Source: Pontibacillus marinus BH030004 = DSM 16465
GTDB lineage: Bacteria; Bacillota; Bacilli; Bacillales; BH030062
DNA length: 64,000 nt
Reading direction: 5' to 3'
Assembly (NCBI RefSeq): GCF_000425225.1
Contig: NZ_AULJ01000013.1
Span: 45,707-109,706, forward strand
Position numbers and translations under genes: made by a program. This document shows, piece by piece, positions 9,483 to 17,686 of the stretch; within the stretch, counting starts at the first letter, position 1, and every line of letters begins with the position of its first letter. The notes under the pieces were generated by a model. It had not been told where the DNA came from, ran no database searches, and saw only the letters and a list, made by a program, of their open reading frames with translations.

Positions 9483-9684
9483 GGCGGGCTGTGGAACGGG
9501 TTGACTCCTCCGGTAGAAAGGGCGAGCGAGATCCCGCAGGAACGAAGTGACGAGGAAGCTCGATCGGTCTTCCGAGGAAAGCAACCCGTTCCACAGCCCG
9601 CCGATCTGTACAAAAGCAACGGAGCCATACGCACTTTATCTCGAAACCAAGTCTTCAACAATAGGGGGCTATACTTGAATAAAC
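9483..9684. repeat. Palindromic intergenic repeat, copy B (best preserved)
   Basis: A perfect 21-bp inverted repeat has arms at 9483-9503 and 9582-9602 and a GC-rich loop of 78 nt. The flank at 9615-9684 (AGCAACGGAGCC, TTTATCTCGAAACCAAGTC, AATAGGGGGCTATA) recurs nearly identically, inverted, at 16831-16895. The base composition is GC-richer than the surroundings. The rest of 8952-9874 holds only copy D, degenerate linker and the tagO leader. Confidence 0.75.
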
Positions 9685-9786
9685 GCATAGTTTGAAGTTA
9701 CGTGATCATTCGGTTAAATTTCATCAAAATGGTAATAAATTATACATTTTTTTCTATAGGTCGTATCTTTATCTAGTAATGGAAGG

Positions 9787-9848
9787 TATAATAAAGGTGT
9801 TATCTAAGAACATTAAAGAGACTAAAATCTTTTTATGTCTCTTTTTAT
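9787..9848 (+). promoter_or_regulatory. tagO promoter -10 and leader hairpin
   Basis: TATAAT at 9787-9792 is a candidate -10 (no convincing -35). Downstream, AAAGAGAC (9815-9822) pairs with GTCTCTTT (9837-9844), followed by TTATT. This terminator-like hairpin ends about 27 nt before the tagO start and could act as an attenuator. Confidence 0.45.
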
Positions 9849-9874
9849 TAAAGAATACAGAGGTGTAAGCATTA

Positions 9875-10957
9875 ATGAATTATGTCTTAACTCTTATTAT
9901 ACCGATCATCATAAGCCTTATCATAACACCATTTGTAAGAAAGCTGGCTTTTCGCTTGAATATCGTTGATCAACCGAATAGTCACCGGAAAGTTCATCAA
10001 AAAGTGATGCCTTATTTGGGTGGTATAGCCATATACATATCCTTTTCACTTAGTTATTTAATTGCAGATCATTTTACGACTTTTGAATCCACCACTATAG
10101 GTAATTCCATCTTAATTGGTGGCCTCATCATCGTCATTACAGGTAGCATTGATGATGCAGTTGATATTCGACCTATACATAAATTAGTTGGTCAAATGAT
10201 TGCTGCACTGATCCCGATTTATTATGGCCTGAGTATTAATGTTATATCCTTGCCATTCATAGAAGACGGATTGTATGTTGGCTGGTTTGGTATCGCTATA
10301 ACATTCATTTGGATCGTTGGAATGACGAATGCGGTGAATTTTATAGATGGGTTAGATGGACTTGCCTCGGGTGTATCTGCCATTTCATTTGGTGCTTTAT
10401 TTGTGGTTTCGTTATTGCTTGGGAACATGATGTTAGCTTTTACATCAATCTTATTAATTGGCGCACTGCTAGGGTTCTTACCGTATAACTTTTACCCAGC
10501 TCGCATCTTTATGGGGGATTCTGGCTCTCTGTTTCTCGGTTATACACTTGCGGTTCTATCATTACTTGAGCTAAAACAGGTAACACTAGTGTCCTTTTTA
10601 GTACCGATTATTATTTTAGGGATCCCTTTGATGGATACGTTTTATGCAATGATAAGAAGAAAATTAAAAGGTGTGCCGATCTCATCACCTGATAAAGATC
10701 ATCTGCATCATCGCTTTCTGCATTTAGGGTTTTCACATCGGACAACCGTATTGATAATCTATGCCATTTCATTTGTTTTTTCTTGCTTTGCTGTTCTAGT
10801 GTTATATACAAATATTTTGCTTTCGTTGTTCGTAGTTGGAATTGTGTTGGTACTTGTTCATTTATTTGCGGAATTTATTGGGATTTTTTCCGATCAGTTC
10901 AAGCCTCTGACATCATTTCTTTTCAAATTTATCAGGGCAATGGAGCGTCAAAAATAA
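9875..10957 (+). CDS. tagO: Undecaprenyl-phosphate GlcNAc-1-phosphate transferase
   Basis: 360 residues of the MraY/WecA/TagO polyprenyl-phosphate transferase family, with about 10-11 membrane helices. Seen: PNSHRKVHQKVMPYLGGIAIY at the N-terminus, catalytic Asp pair in GSIDDAVDIRP, NFIDGLDGLASG, FMGDSGSLFLG and the C-terminal HLHHRF loop. It starts wall teichoic acid linkage-unit synthesis by transferring GlcNAc-1-P to undecaprenyl phosphate at the membrane. AGAGGTG lies 11 nt before ATG. It sits where polA lies in B. subtilis. Own terminator follows. Confidence 0.88.
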   Translation: MNYVLTLIIPIIISLIITPFVRKLAFRLNIVDQPNSHRKVHQKVMPYLGGIAIYISFSLSYLIADHFTTFESTTIGNSILIGGLIIVITGSIDDAVDIRPIHKLVGQMIAALIPIYYGLSINVISLPFIEDGLYVGWFGIAITFIWIVGMTNAVNFIDGLDGLASGVSAISFGALFVVSLLLGNMMLAFTSILLIGALLGFLPYNFYPARIFMGDSGSLFLGYTLAVLSLLELKQVTLVSFLVPIIILGIPLMDTFYAMIRRKLKGVPISSPDKDHLHHRFLHLGFSHRTTVLIIYAISFVFSCFAVLVLYTNILLSLFVVGIVLVLVHLFAEFIGIFSDQFKPLTSFLFKFIRAMERQK

Positions 10958-10968
10958 AATTAACTAAT

Positions 10969-11000
10969 GAGCCTTGTCTTTATGGCAAGGCTTTTTTTTG
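10969..11000 (+). terminator. Terminator after tagO
   Basis: GCCTTG - TCTTTATGG - CAAGGC followed by eight T. Confidence 0.9.
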
Positions 11001-11010
11001 ACTTTAAAGA

Positions 11011-11040
11011 TGCTCTCAATAAAACTAAGTAGTAACTCCA
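11011..11040 (+). repeat. Dispersed CTTAGTAGCAACTCC repeat, copy 1
   Basis: Shares 25 of 30 bases with the copy at 28463-28492, including ACTNAGTAG and AACTCC. It lies between convergent tagO and yneR. Function unknown. Confidence 0.6.
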
Positions 11041-11088
11041 AGGGGACTATGCAAAAAAAGAAAAAACTGTGTACCGATTTTTTAAAAA

Positions 11089-11108
11089 TACTTAGTAGCA
11101 ACTCCGAA
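11089..11108 (+). repeat. Dispersed CTTAGTAGCAACTCC repeat, copy 2
   Basis: TACTTAGTAGCAACTCCGAA, 78 nt after copy 1 (start to start) in the same orientation. The core CTTAGTAGCAACTCCGAA is identical to copy 3 at 28477-28494. A-rich sequence follows, as in the other copies. Confidence 0.65.
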
Positions 11109-11164
11109 CACATTTAAAAAATAATGCAAAAACATAAACAAATTAAACAATAAAAGAGAACAGA

Positions 11165-11200
11165 AGAAAATCCCTGTTTCAACTAGACAGGGATTTTCTT
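11165..11200 (-). terminator. Terminator for yneR
   Basis: AAAATCCCTG - TTTCAACTAGA - CAGGGATTTT, a 10-bp stem with T-rich sequence on the minus-strand side. Confidence 0.8.
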
Positions 11201-11211
11201 CATGAAACCAT

Positions 11212-11511
11212 TTATTCTTGCTCTTCTTCATATTCAAAATCAGGTTCTTGCATTTTGGAATCATAGGTTACTTTCACACTGTGATTATCAAAATACCAAG
11301 CGTCATCTTGTTCGATATAAAAGTGTACTCCATCAACGGTAGTCTCTGCAATGGGTTCTTGTGGCGTGTCAGGGCGAACTCCAAGGGAGAATCCTGGTTT
11401 TAATCCGCCAACACCTCCATATCGAACAAAGAATCGAAGAGAGTCGTTGTCACTTAATTCTAATTCATCTTTATACCATTGTGCTGCTTCTTCTGCTACT
11501 TTTAATTGCAT
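11212..11511 (-). CDS. yneR: HesB/YneR family protein without cysteines
   Basis: 99 residues of the HesB/IscA-like superfamily, closest in pattern to Bacillus YneR (MQLKVAEEAAQWYKDELEL, FFVRYGGVGGLKPGFSLGV, DAWYFDNHSVKVTYDS). The Fe-S scaffold cysteines of true IscA proteins are absent, and the protein has no cysteine at all, so Fe-S delivery is unlikely. It ends in an acidic tail. AGGAG lies before ATG. In B. subtilis yneR is next to plsY-yneT-parEC; here about 5.5 kb separates them. Confidence 0.8.
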   Translation of the reverse strand: MQLKVAEEAAQWYKDELELSDNDSLRFFVRYGGVGGLKPGFSLGVRPDTPQEPIAETTVDGVHFYIEQDDAWYFDNHSVKVTYDSKMQEPDFEYEEEQE

Positions 11512-11661
11512 ATCTTCAACTCCTAGTAGGGATTATGTGCTCCTATATCGTATTACACTAAAAGAGGGGTTTCAAACATAGGGATTTATTTATTAGGATG
11601 AAACAAAGGATATGATTCATTCGTACTACTAATAAAGGATGAAAAATAGGGGGGAAATCAT

Positions 11662-12600
11662 TTGGCTTTATTAGAAGCAATAGAATTATCGAAGACTTTT
11701 CAAAAGCATAAAGCAGTTGATGATTTACATATTACAATTAGAGAAGGTGAAGTTCTAGGCTTGCTTGGACCAAATGGAGCTGGTAAGTCAACGACCATAT
11801 CAATGATTGCATCGTTGCTGGAGCCAAGTAGAGGAGAGATTCTGTACAAAGGAAAATCCGTATTAAAGAAATCCGAAATCATTCGTAAAGAACTCGGACT
11901 TGTACCTCAAGAAATTGCTTTGTATCCAGAATTCACAGGTAAAGAAAACTTAATGTTTTTTGCTCGGCTTTATAAAGTCCCAAAAAAAGAAAGGGCGGAA
12001 CGAATTGCTGAAGTATTATCTATTGTGGGCTTATCAGATCGTGCATCTGATAAGGTAGAAAAGTATTCTGGAGGAATGAAGCGTAGACTGAATATCGCCT
12101 GTGCGCTTTTGCATAAACCAAAACTACTGATTATGGATGAGCCAACTGTAGGAATTGATCCACAATCGAGAAATCACATACTTGAAATGGTTAAACAATT
12201 GAATACAAAAGGGATGTCTATATTGTATACATCTCATTACATGGAGGAAGTAGAAACATTATGTGATCGAATTGCGATTATGGATCATGGGTCTATTATT
12301 GCTGAGGGTAAAAAGCAGGATTTGATTGGAATGGTTCAAGATCAAGATTTACTGTATGTTTCTGTAGAACAACAGGTTGCAGGCTTTGAACAAGCAGTAA
12401 AAGAAATTGATGAGGTCCTATTTATGGAACGAGAAGATTTCAGATACAAAATCGGATTAAAACAGCAAGCTGAAATTCTGCCTGAGTTGTTTACATTGGC
12501 ACATGAATACGGGATTCGTATTCAGGGGATTGATATCCAATCACCTAGGCTTGAGGATGTATTCCTTCATTTAACAGGGAGGTCATTAAGAGATGAATAG
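11662..12600 (+). CDS. ABC transporter ATP-binding protein (LnrL/YfiL-like)
   Basis: 312 residues. Walker A GPNGAGKST, signature YSGGMKRRL, Walker B LLIMDEPTVGIDP, and the switch His in TSHYMEE. The C-terminal ~80 residues are typical of ABC-2 drug exporters. TTG start at 11662 follows AGGGGGGAA. First gene of a three-gene operon with two ABC-2 permeases; this LnrLMN-like layout (linearmycin and other amphiphile resistance) suggests export of a lipophilic toxin. No two-component system is adjacent, unlike lnrJK-lnrLMN, so the substrate is open. Confidence 0.85.
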   Translation: MALLEAIELSKTFQKHKAVDDLHITIREGEVLGLLGPNGAGKSTTISMIASLLEPSRGEILYKGKSVLKKSEIIRKELGLVPQEIALYPEFTGKENLMFFARLYKVPKKERAERIAEVLSIVGLSDRASDKVEKYSGGMKRRLNIACALLHKPKLLIMDEPTVGIDPQSRNHILEMVKQLNTKGMSILYTSHYMEEVETLCDRIAIMDHGSIIAEGKKQDLIGMVQDQDLLYVSVEQQVAGFEQAVKEIDEVLFMEREDFRYKIGLKQQAEILPELFTLAHEYGIRIQGIDIQSPRLEDVFLHLTGRSLRDE

Positions 12601-12612
12601 AGGTGTAAAAGG

Positions 12613-13902
12613 ATGATTGTTACTCACGCATGGAAAGATATAAAAAGGATGCTAAGAGATCGTAAAGCCTTAATGATAACAGTCCTTATGCCAACTATTT
12701 TAACAGCAATCTTAGGGCTCTCAATCGGAAATATGATGAATGGCAATACAAAGCTAGAAACCATTCCAATCGCAGTTGTGAACCAAAGTGAAGTCGCGAG
12801 TTTTAAAAACAACATTCAGTCTGGAGAAACTTCAGATACACCCGTGGATTTTGCGGAAATTTTTATTGAAAATATATTAGCAAGCGAGGACCTGCAAGAT
12901 GTAATATCCTATGAACAATTATCAAAAGAGAGGGCATTACAAAAATTAGAGAATGGAAAACTTTCCACAGTTATCTTTTTTCCAAAGTCTTATAATCAAG
13001 AAGTTTTGAATGTAATGAATCAGCCTTCCTCAAAACAAGTGGAGGTAACACTTTATCAGAACCCTGATGAATCATTACATAATGAAGTTATTAAAGGAGT
13101 CGTGGAATCTTATACAAACCAATTGTCGAAAAGTGTGATTGCGCAAAATACCATGGTTACACTTATGATGAAGGAGCCAAAGCTTCAACAAGAGATTACA
13201 AGTTCCATGGGGGAAGTCATTCAAAAGGTGAATGAAACAAACCGGCCAAACATTTCTGTTATGCGCGAGCCATTTGGTGACATTGAGTCGTTATCAGGTA
13301 TGCAGTATTTTACAGCTGGTATGGCAGTCATGTTCATGTTGTATGTTGGTGGATATAGTGCAATTTATGTAAGAGATGAAATACGCAGTGGAACGTATAA
13401 CCGATTACGTTCTACAGGAATGTCATTTTGGCACTTGGCTGGTGGGAAATTTATATCTACTGCTCTATTAGTCTTTTTGCAAATTATATTTTTATTTATG
13501 TTTGAAAAACTCGTTTTTGGTATGGAATTTACAAACATATACTTACTCTTGCTTATGATTGTTATCACAGCTTTATCTGTTTCTTGTTTATCTATTCTGT
13601 TAACTACGATTACAGTTGTGAATCAAGAAACGCGTTTAAATGAGCTCTTTCAAAGTGTGATTATTCCTTTTCTAGCCATGGTTGGTGGAAGTTTTATTTC
13701 AATTTCGATGATGCCAGAACCTATTCAGATGTTTGGTCACAATGTCATAAATGGAGCTGCATTACAAGGTTTTACATATGTAATGCAAGGTTACTCTTTC
13801 TCAGAGCTGTTTGGACCGATCCTAGCTCTTCTAATTAACGGTCTTATCTTCCTTGTATTAAGTGGCCTCATTATATTTAGAAGGAAAGAGGTGTTTCGAT
13901 GA
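12613..13902 (+). CDS. ABC-2 type permease (LnrM-like)
   Basis: 429 residues. One N-terminal membrane helix (ALMITVLMPTILTAILGL), a large extracytoplasmic domain (about 45-230), then five or six C-terminal helices beginning at QYFTAGMAVMFMLYVGGYSA. This 1+5 topology is typical of ABC-2 exporter permeases. It lies 12 nt after the ATPase gene and overlaps the next permease by 4 nt (ATGA), so the three are probably cotranslated. Confidence 0.85.
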   Translation: MIVTHAWKDIKRMLRDRKALMITVLMPTILTAILGLSIGNMMNGNTKLETIPIAVVNQSEVASFKNNIQSGETSDTPVDFAEIFIENILASEDLQDVISYEQLSKERALQKLENGKLSTVIFFPKSYNQEVLNVMNQPSSKQVEVTLYQNPDESLHNEVIKGVVESYTNQLSKSVIAQNTMVTLMMKEPKLQQEITSSMGEVIQKVNETNRPNISVMREPFGDIESLSGMQYFTAGMAVMFMLYVGGYSAIYVRDEIRSGTYNRLRSTGMSFWHLAGGKFISTALLVFLQIIFLFMFEKLVFGMEFTNIYLLLLMIVITALSVSCLSILLTTITVVNQETRLNELFQSVIIPFLAMVGGSFISISMMPEPIQMFGHNVINGAALQGFTYVMQGYSFSELFGPILALLINGLIFLVLSGLIIFRRKEVFR

Positions 13903-15062
13903 GAGCACTATTATGGGGAAGGTTAAAAGGATTTCGAAAACAATGGGTTCTCTATTTAATTATGCTTATACTGCCTATCGTTTTCACCTATTTCTTTTCA
14001 ATGATGGGTGACCAAAGCAAGTATAAAGTTTCCATAGTTTTTGATCATGATGTAGCTGTTCAGGAAAAGTTACTAGATGAGTTGAAAAAAGAGGAAACAT
14101 TACAACTTGAAAATGTTTCTAGTAGTGAAATGGAAGAAGGTATTGTAAATGGGGGATATGAAGCCGGAATTTATTTTGATGAAAAAGCTTTAAACAAAAT
14201 AGAACAAGGTATAGGCCCAATTGATTTGGTGATGTATCGTACGAAAGATGGTGCGAGCTTAGAATTAATTGAGCAAGCTATTATGAAGGCAGTTAATCGA
14301 GTAGTTAACCAACAACAGTTATCCAAAACGATAATAGCCGAGGTAGAAGGAAATCTCTCATTAAGGAACGTAAGCCAACTTGTACAAAATGCTTATCAAG
14401 AAGAATTACCAGTTACTGTTCAAGCATCTACTCTTGAGAGCGAGACGGAAGTGAAATATGACCCACAATTCCAGGCGCTTGTAGGGTTTACATTGTTCTT
14501 TACAATCTATACGATCATTTTCACCCTAGGAGAGATCTTAGAGGATCGCTCCAAAAACATTTTAGCACGTATTACGATTGCACCTGTGTCTACAACAAAA
14601 TGGTTTATGGCGAATTTTATTTATAGTTTTCTTGTTGGGTATTCCCAAATTTTCATCCTGATCTTATTTGGTAAGTATGTTATGAATATGGATTGGGGAG
14701 ATCACTTAACTCTTTTATTCACTGTACTCGCCTTTTATGTGATGGCTACGATGGCGATTGGCATGTTGTTATGCGGCTTCTCAAAAAACATGCAACAACT
14801 TAATGCTTTAACACCAATCGTTGCTGTTAGTTTTGCAATGATCGGGGGCGCATATTGGCCAATTGAGATTGTATCAAATGAAATTTTATTAAAGTTAGCC
14901 CATATAACCCCTATTTATCATGCCATGAATGCATTGAAATCACTTGTATTATATGATCATGGAGTAACTGCAATTTTAACTGAGTCATTCAGTTTGTTGG
15001 GCATGACCCTAATCTTAATTGTTATAGGAATCCTATTATTTAAAAAACAATCAAAAACATAA
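13899..15062 (+). CDS. ABC-2 type permease (LnrN-like)
   Basis: 387 residues with the same layout as the preceding permease: one N-terminal helix (LYLIMLILPIVFTYFFSM), an extracytoplasmic domain and a C-terminal helix cluster starting at LVGFTLFFTIYTIIFTLGE. The two probably form a heterodimeric channel driven by the ATPase encoded at 11662. The stop is followed at once by a bidirectional terminator. Confidence 0.85.
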   Translation: MRALLWGRLKGFRKQWVLYLIMLILPIVFTYFFSMMGDQSKYKVSIVFDHDVAVQEKLLDELKKEETLQLENVSSSEMEEGIVNGGYEAGIYFDEKALNKIEQGIGPIDLVMYRTKDGASLELIEQAIMKAVNRVVNQQQLSKTIIAEVEGNLSLRNVSQLVQNAYQEELPVTVQASTLESETEVKYDPQFQALVGFTLFFTIYTIIFTLGEILEDRSKNILARITIAPVSTTKWFMANFIYSFLVGYSQIFILILFGKYVMNMDWGDHLTLLFTVLAFYVMATMAIGMLLCGFSKNMQQLNALTPIVAVSFAMIGGAYWPIEIVSNEILLKLAHITPIYHAMNALKSLVLYDHGVTAILTESFSLLGMTLILIVIGILLFKKQSKT

Positions 15063-15107
15063 AAAAGAGGAAATCACGATGAATGTGATTTCCTCTTTTC
15101 TTTTTTT
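15063..15107 (+). terminator. Bidirectional terminator, ABC operon / yidD
   Basis: AAAAGAGGAAATCAC - GATGAAT - GTGATTTCCTCTTTT, then a T run. The stem overlaps the yidD 3' end, so it serves both strands. Confidence 0.9.
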
Positions 15108-15316
15108 TCTGGTACAGGATCAATTCCACCTGGGTGAAATGGTTGGCATTTTAGTATTCGTTTAATGGTTAAATAGCCACCCTTGATAGCTCCAAAGCGT
15201 TGAATTGCTTCAACTCCATATTGTGAGCATGTTGGATAAAAACGGCATGTAGGAGGCTTGATAGGAGATATGATTTTTTGATAAAAGCGTATTAGCCATA
15301 AAAATACATGCTTCAT
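15074..15316 (-). CDS. yidD: Membrane protein insertion efficiency factor YidD
   Basis: 80 residues. The family core [21 protein letters not shown], then [32 protein letters not shown], with the three conserved cysteines. YidD is a small peripheral membrane protein that helps YidC/Oxa1 insert proteins. ATG at 15316 is preferred: AAGGATGAG lies 6 nt upstream; an in-frame ATG at 15334 abuts the folE2 stop and lacks its own site. Cotranscribed with folE2. Confidence 0.9.
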   Translation of the reverse strand: MKHVFLWLIRFYQKIISPIKPPTCRFYPTCSQYGVEAIQRFGAIKGGYLTIKRILKCQPFHPGGIDPVPEKKEKRKSHSS

Positions 15317-15334
15317 AGTAGTCTCATCCTTCAT

Positions 15335-16261
15335 TTACTCTTGTGTTTTGTCGTAGGTAACTTCTGCAATTGCATCATGAAGGTGAATAGACTCTTCATT
15401 TTGACAAGAAACATAAAATTTCTCCACGTAAGGAAGTTCATACAGATCAGCTGCCACTAGTCGTACAATATCTTCAACAAATCGTGGATTTTCATATGCT
15501 TGCTCGGTAACAGCTTTTTCATCAGGGCGTTTTAGGACCGGGTGAATCCGTGCGCTTGCATTCGATTCAGATGCTTCTAAAAGAGCAGCTTTCCAGTCTG
15601 TCTGATTTTCATCAAAATCGTCAGTAAGCTTTACAGACATGGTAACTTGTCCACGTTGGTTATGAGCTGAATATTCACTGATCTCTTTCGAGCAAGGGCA
15701 AAGTGTAGTAATTGTTCCTTTGAGACTCACCTCTACATCATAGCCTGTATCTTCATGATATTGAACTTTCATTGTCGCATCTGCATGGTTCATGCCAGCA
15801 AGATCAGAAAATGGCCCCTTACGTTCGAAAAACCAAGGATAAGTAACTTCTACTTCAGCATCCTTTTGTTTTAGACGAGCTGCTAGTTCTTTAGTGAATC
15901 GTTTTAAGGTTTCTAGGTCAATGGCAAAACCTTCATTGTGATATTGGTCAAGTTGTTCAGTAAAACGACTCATATTTGTTCCTTTGCTTCCTTTTCCAAT
16001 ACTGGATGAGAAGCGGAATGTACCAATCGTTGTTTGAATTTCTGGCTTCATGGAACTATTTATCTTAATGGGGTGCTTCACATTCGTAATGCCTACTGCG
16101 TCTAAGTCAAATAGGAAATCTTTCTTTGTATTCTGTAAATCCACCATTTGTTCCTTCTCAACTGGTTTTGTGCGAGGTCCGGCTGGAACTGAACCGAACA
16201 TTTTATGACGCTCATGTTTAGGAGGGAGTTGTTTATTTGCGTTAATGTTCGTCTGATTCAT
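15335..16261 (-). CDS. folE2: GTP cyclohydrolase FolE2 (type IB)
   Basis: 308 residues. Converts GTP to dihydroneopterin triphosphate for folate. Seen: VGITNVKHPI, RFTEQLDQYHNEGFAIDLET, the conserved Cys motif TLCPCSKEISEYSAHNQRG and the C-terminal NEESIHLHDAIAEVTY. FolE2 works with metals other than zinc and in B. subtilis is induced under zinc limitation. I did not find a convincing Zur box in 16262-16530. AAAGGAG precedes ATG. Upstream gene of a folE2-yidD pair. Confidence 0.93.
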   Translation of the reverse strand: MNQTNINANKQLPPKHERHKMFGSVPAGPRTKPVEKEQMVDLQNTKKDFLFDLDAVGITNVKHPIKINSSMKPEIQTTIGTFRFSSSIGKGSKGTNMSRFTEQLDQYHNEGFAIDLETLKRFTKELAARLKQKDAEVEVTYPWFFERKGPFSDLAGMNHADATMKVQYHEDTGYDVEVSLKGTITTLCPCSKEISEYSAHNQRGQVTMSVKLTDDFDENQTDWKAALLEASESNASARIHPVLKRPDEKAVTEQAYENPRFVEDIVRLVAADLYELPYVEKFYVSCQNEESIHLHDAIAEVTYDKTQE

Positions 16262-16530
16262 AGTGATGACTCCTTTCAGCTTCTTCTAAAGCTACTCAAA
16301 AGTATACATGATACTTAGTCTATTGTTCAATTTTTATACCTACCCATTGTACTCCACCTATTTGAATATATCTAGATTTTGTAGAAATCTTATAGGATAT
16401 TCTGAATTCCTTTAAAGTAAACGTTTTCGATTATCTTAAAATTTCAAATTAGGAAAAATGGGTTGGCAATAGGTTTTACGTTGCATATTATAGATGCATC
16501 AACAATGATTTGGGAAGGTGAGAAACAGCT

Positions 16531-16731
16531 ATGAAAGGAACAGCATTGTTCAGCACAGATCGTCAAAATGTAATTGTGCTTGAAGATATAGATCGTCAAA
16601 CATTTGATGACATGAAAGATAAAGGTGGATTTACACGTACTAAGAAGTGTGAACGTGTAGGAGAAATCATAGAGCGTGTATGGCCAGTTAGCTTTTTTGA
16701 TGCAGATATCGACTGGACTTACGGTTACTAA
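16531..16731 (+). CDS. Small hypothetical protein
   Basis: 66 residues, soluble, with charged and aromatic content (ERVWPVSFFDADIDWTYGY at the C-terminus). I do not recognise the family. The frame is supported by AAGGTGAG about 10 nt before ATG and by a strong terminator right after the stop. It is a single-gene unit divergent from folE2 and facing plsY; function unknown. Confidence 0.65.
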   Translation: MKGTALFSTDRQNVIVLEDIDRQTFDDMKDKGGFTRTKKCERVGEIIERVWPVSFFDADIDWTYGY

Positions 16732-16743
16732 TATAGAACCAAA

Positions 16744-16783
16744 AAACAGCCATGGGAAGCGGGATCTCATGGCTGTATTTTAT
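16744..16783 (+). terminator. Terminator after the small orphan gene
   Basis: ACAGCCATG - GGAAGCGGGATCT - CATGGCTGT followed by ATTTTATT. Confidence 0.75.
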
Positions 16784-16830
16784 TGATTACTCTATAAACT
16801 TATCTATGGTAGTTAGGACTTCTTTAACTA

Positions 16831-16963
16831 TAGCCCCCTATTGTTGCAGACTTGGTTTCGAGATAAAGTGCGTATGGTTCCGTTGCTTTTATGGAGTGCG
16901 GCGGGCTGGGAAACGGGCTGCTTTCCTCGGACGAACGATCGAGCCTCCTCGTTCACTCTGTTA
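16831..16963 (-). repeat. Palindromic intergenic repeat, copy C (half element)
   Basis: Reverse complement of the right half of copy B: the AGCCCCCTATTGTTG / CTTGGTTTCGAGATAAAGTGC flank, then one palindrome arm (GGCGGGCTGGGAAACGGGCTG), then loop sequence. It stops where plsY begins; the plsY TAA (16961-16963) is at the junction. The second arm is missing, consistent with truncation. Confidence 0.7.
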
Positions 16964-17542
16964 CATCCATTTAATTTTCGGCTCAGTTTTATCCTTAATT
17001 CGTTTTATATTTGTTCTATGGCGATAGATCACAAATAATGTAAGGATACTTGTAACAATTATTAAACCAATGTTTTGCAGAATGATAGCTGAAATGACTG
17101 TAACTACTCCTGTTACCATTGAGGATAGTGAAACGTATTTGGTTAGATATAACATTAAAAAGAACGTAGCAAGCATAATGACAAAAAGAACTGGTTCAAC
17201 TGCTAATATTACACCACCAGATGTTGCAACGGCTTTTCCACCTTTGAACTTCGCAAAGATTGGGTACATATGGCCGATAACAGCAAAGATCCCGATAATT
17301 AATATGTTAATATCAAGACCCATTAACCATGGTAGCAGGGAGGCAAAAGTTCCTTTTAAAATATCTCCAATTGTAACGATCAGACCAGCTTTGACTCCTA
17401 GTACTCGAAATGTGTTTGTACCACCTAAATTTCCGCTTCCGTGTTCACGAATATCAATTTTATAACCTAGCTTTCCTACAATCAATCCAAACGGGATCGA
17501 TCCAATAACATACGCAATAAGTGCAAAAATTACATAACTCAT
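16961..17542 (-). CDS. plsY: Acyl-phosphate:glycerol-3-phosphate acyltransferase PlsY
   Basis: 193 residues, the usual length, with five to seven membrane helices. Active-site motifs: [32 protein letters not shown], and [20 protein letters not shown]. Acylates glycerol-3-phosphate from acyl-phosphate, the first step of phospholipid synthesis. Neighbours match the B. subtilis yneS (plsY)-yneT-parE-parC region, with two inserted units between. The stop codon adjoins repeat copy C. Confidence 0.93.
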   Translation of the reverse strand: MSYVIFALIAYVIGSIPFGLIVGKLGYKIDIREHGSGNLGGTNTFRVLGVKAGLIVTIGDILKGTFASLLPWLMGLDINILIIGIFAVIGHMYPIFAKFKGGKAVATSGGVILAVEPVLFVIMLATFFLMLYLTKYVSLSSMVTGVVTVISAIILQNIGLIIVTSILTLFVIYRHRTNIKRIKDKTEPKIKWM

Positions 17543-17686
17543 CTAAAAACTCCTTTACCTTCGGCTATATGCTTTCTATATTCTATCAAAAACCATCCAT
17601 TGAAAGAACATGAAATCAATTTTTCTAAAAACTATTTCAAAATTTGACAGAATTTTATACCATAATAGAGGGGGAGGAGAACAACT

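Noticed and set aside
9217-9695. Several 60-70 codon frames in the phoR-tagO gap
   Set aside because: They fall inside palindromic repeats, overlap on both strands and lack ribosome sites.
16262-16530. Zur box upstream of folE2
   Set aside because: No TCGTAAT-N-ATTACGA-like palindrome was found in the region.
17070-17465. A 131-codon frame antisense to plsY
   Set aside because: It is the mirror of a well-supported membrane enzyme and has no start signals.
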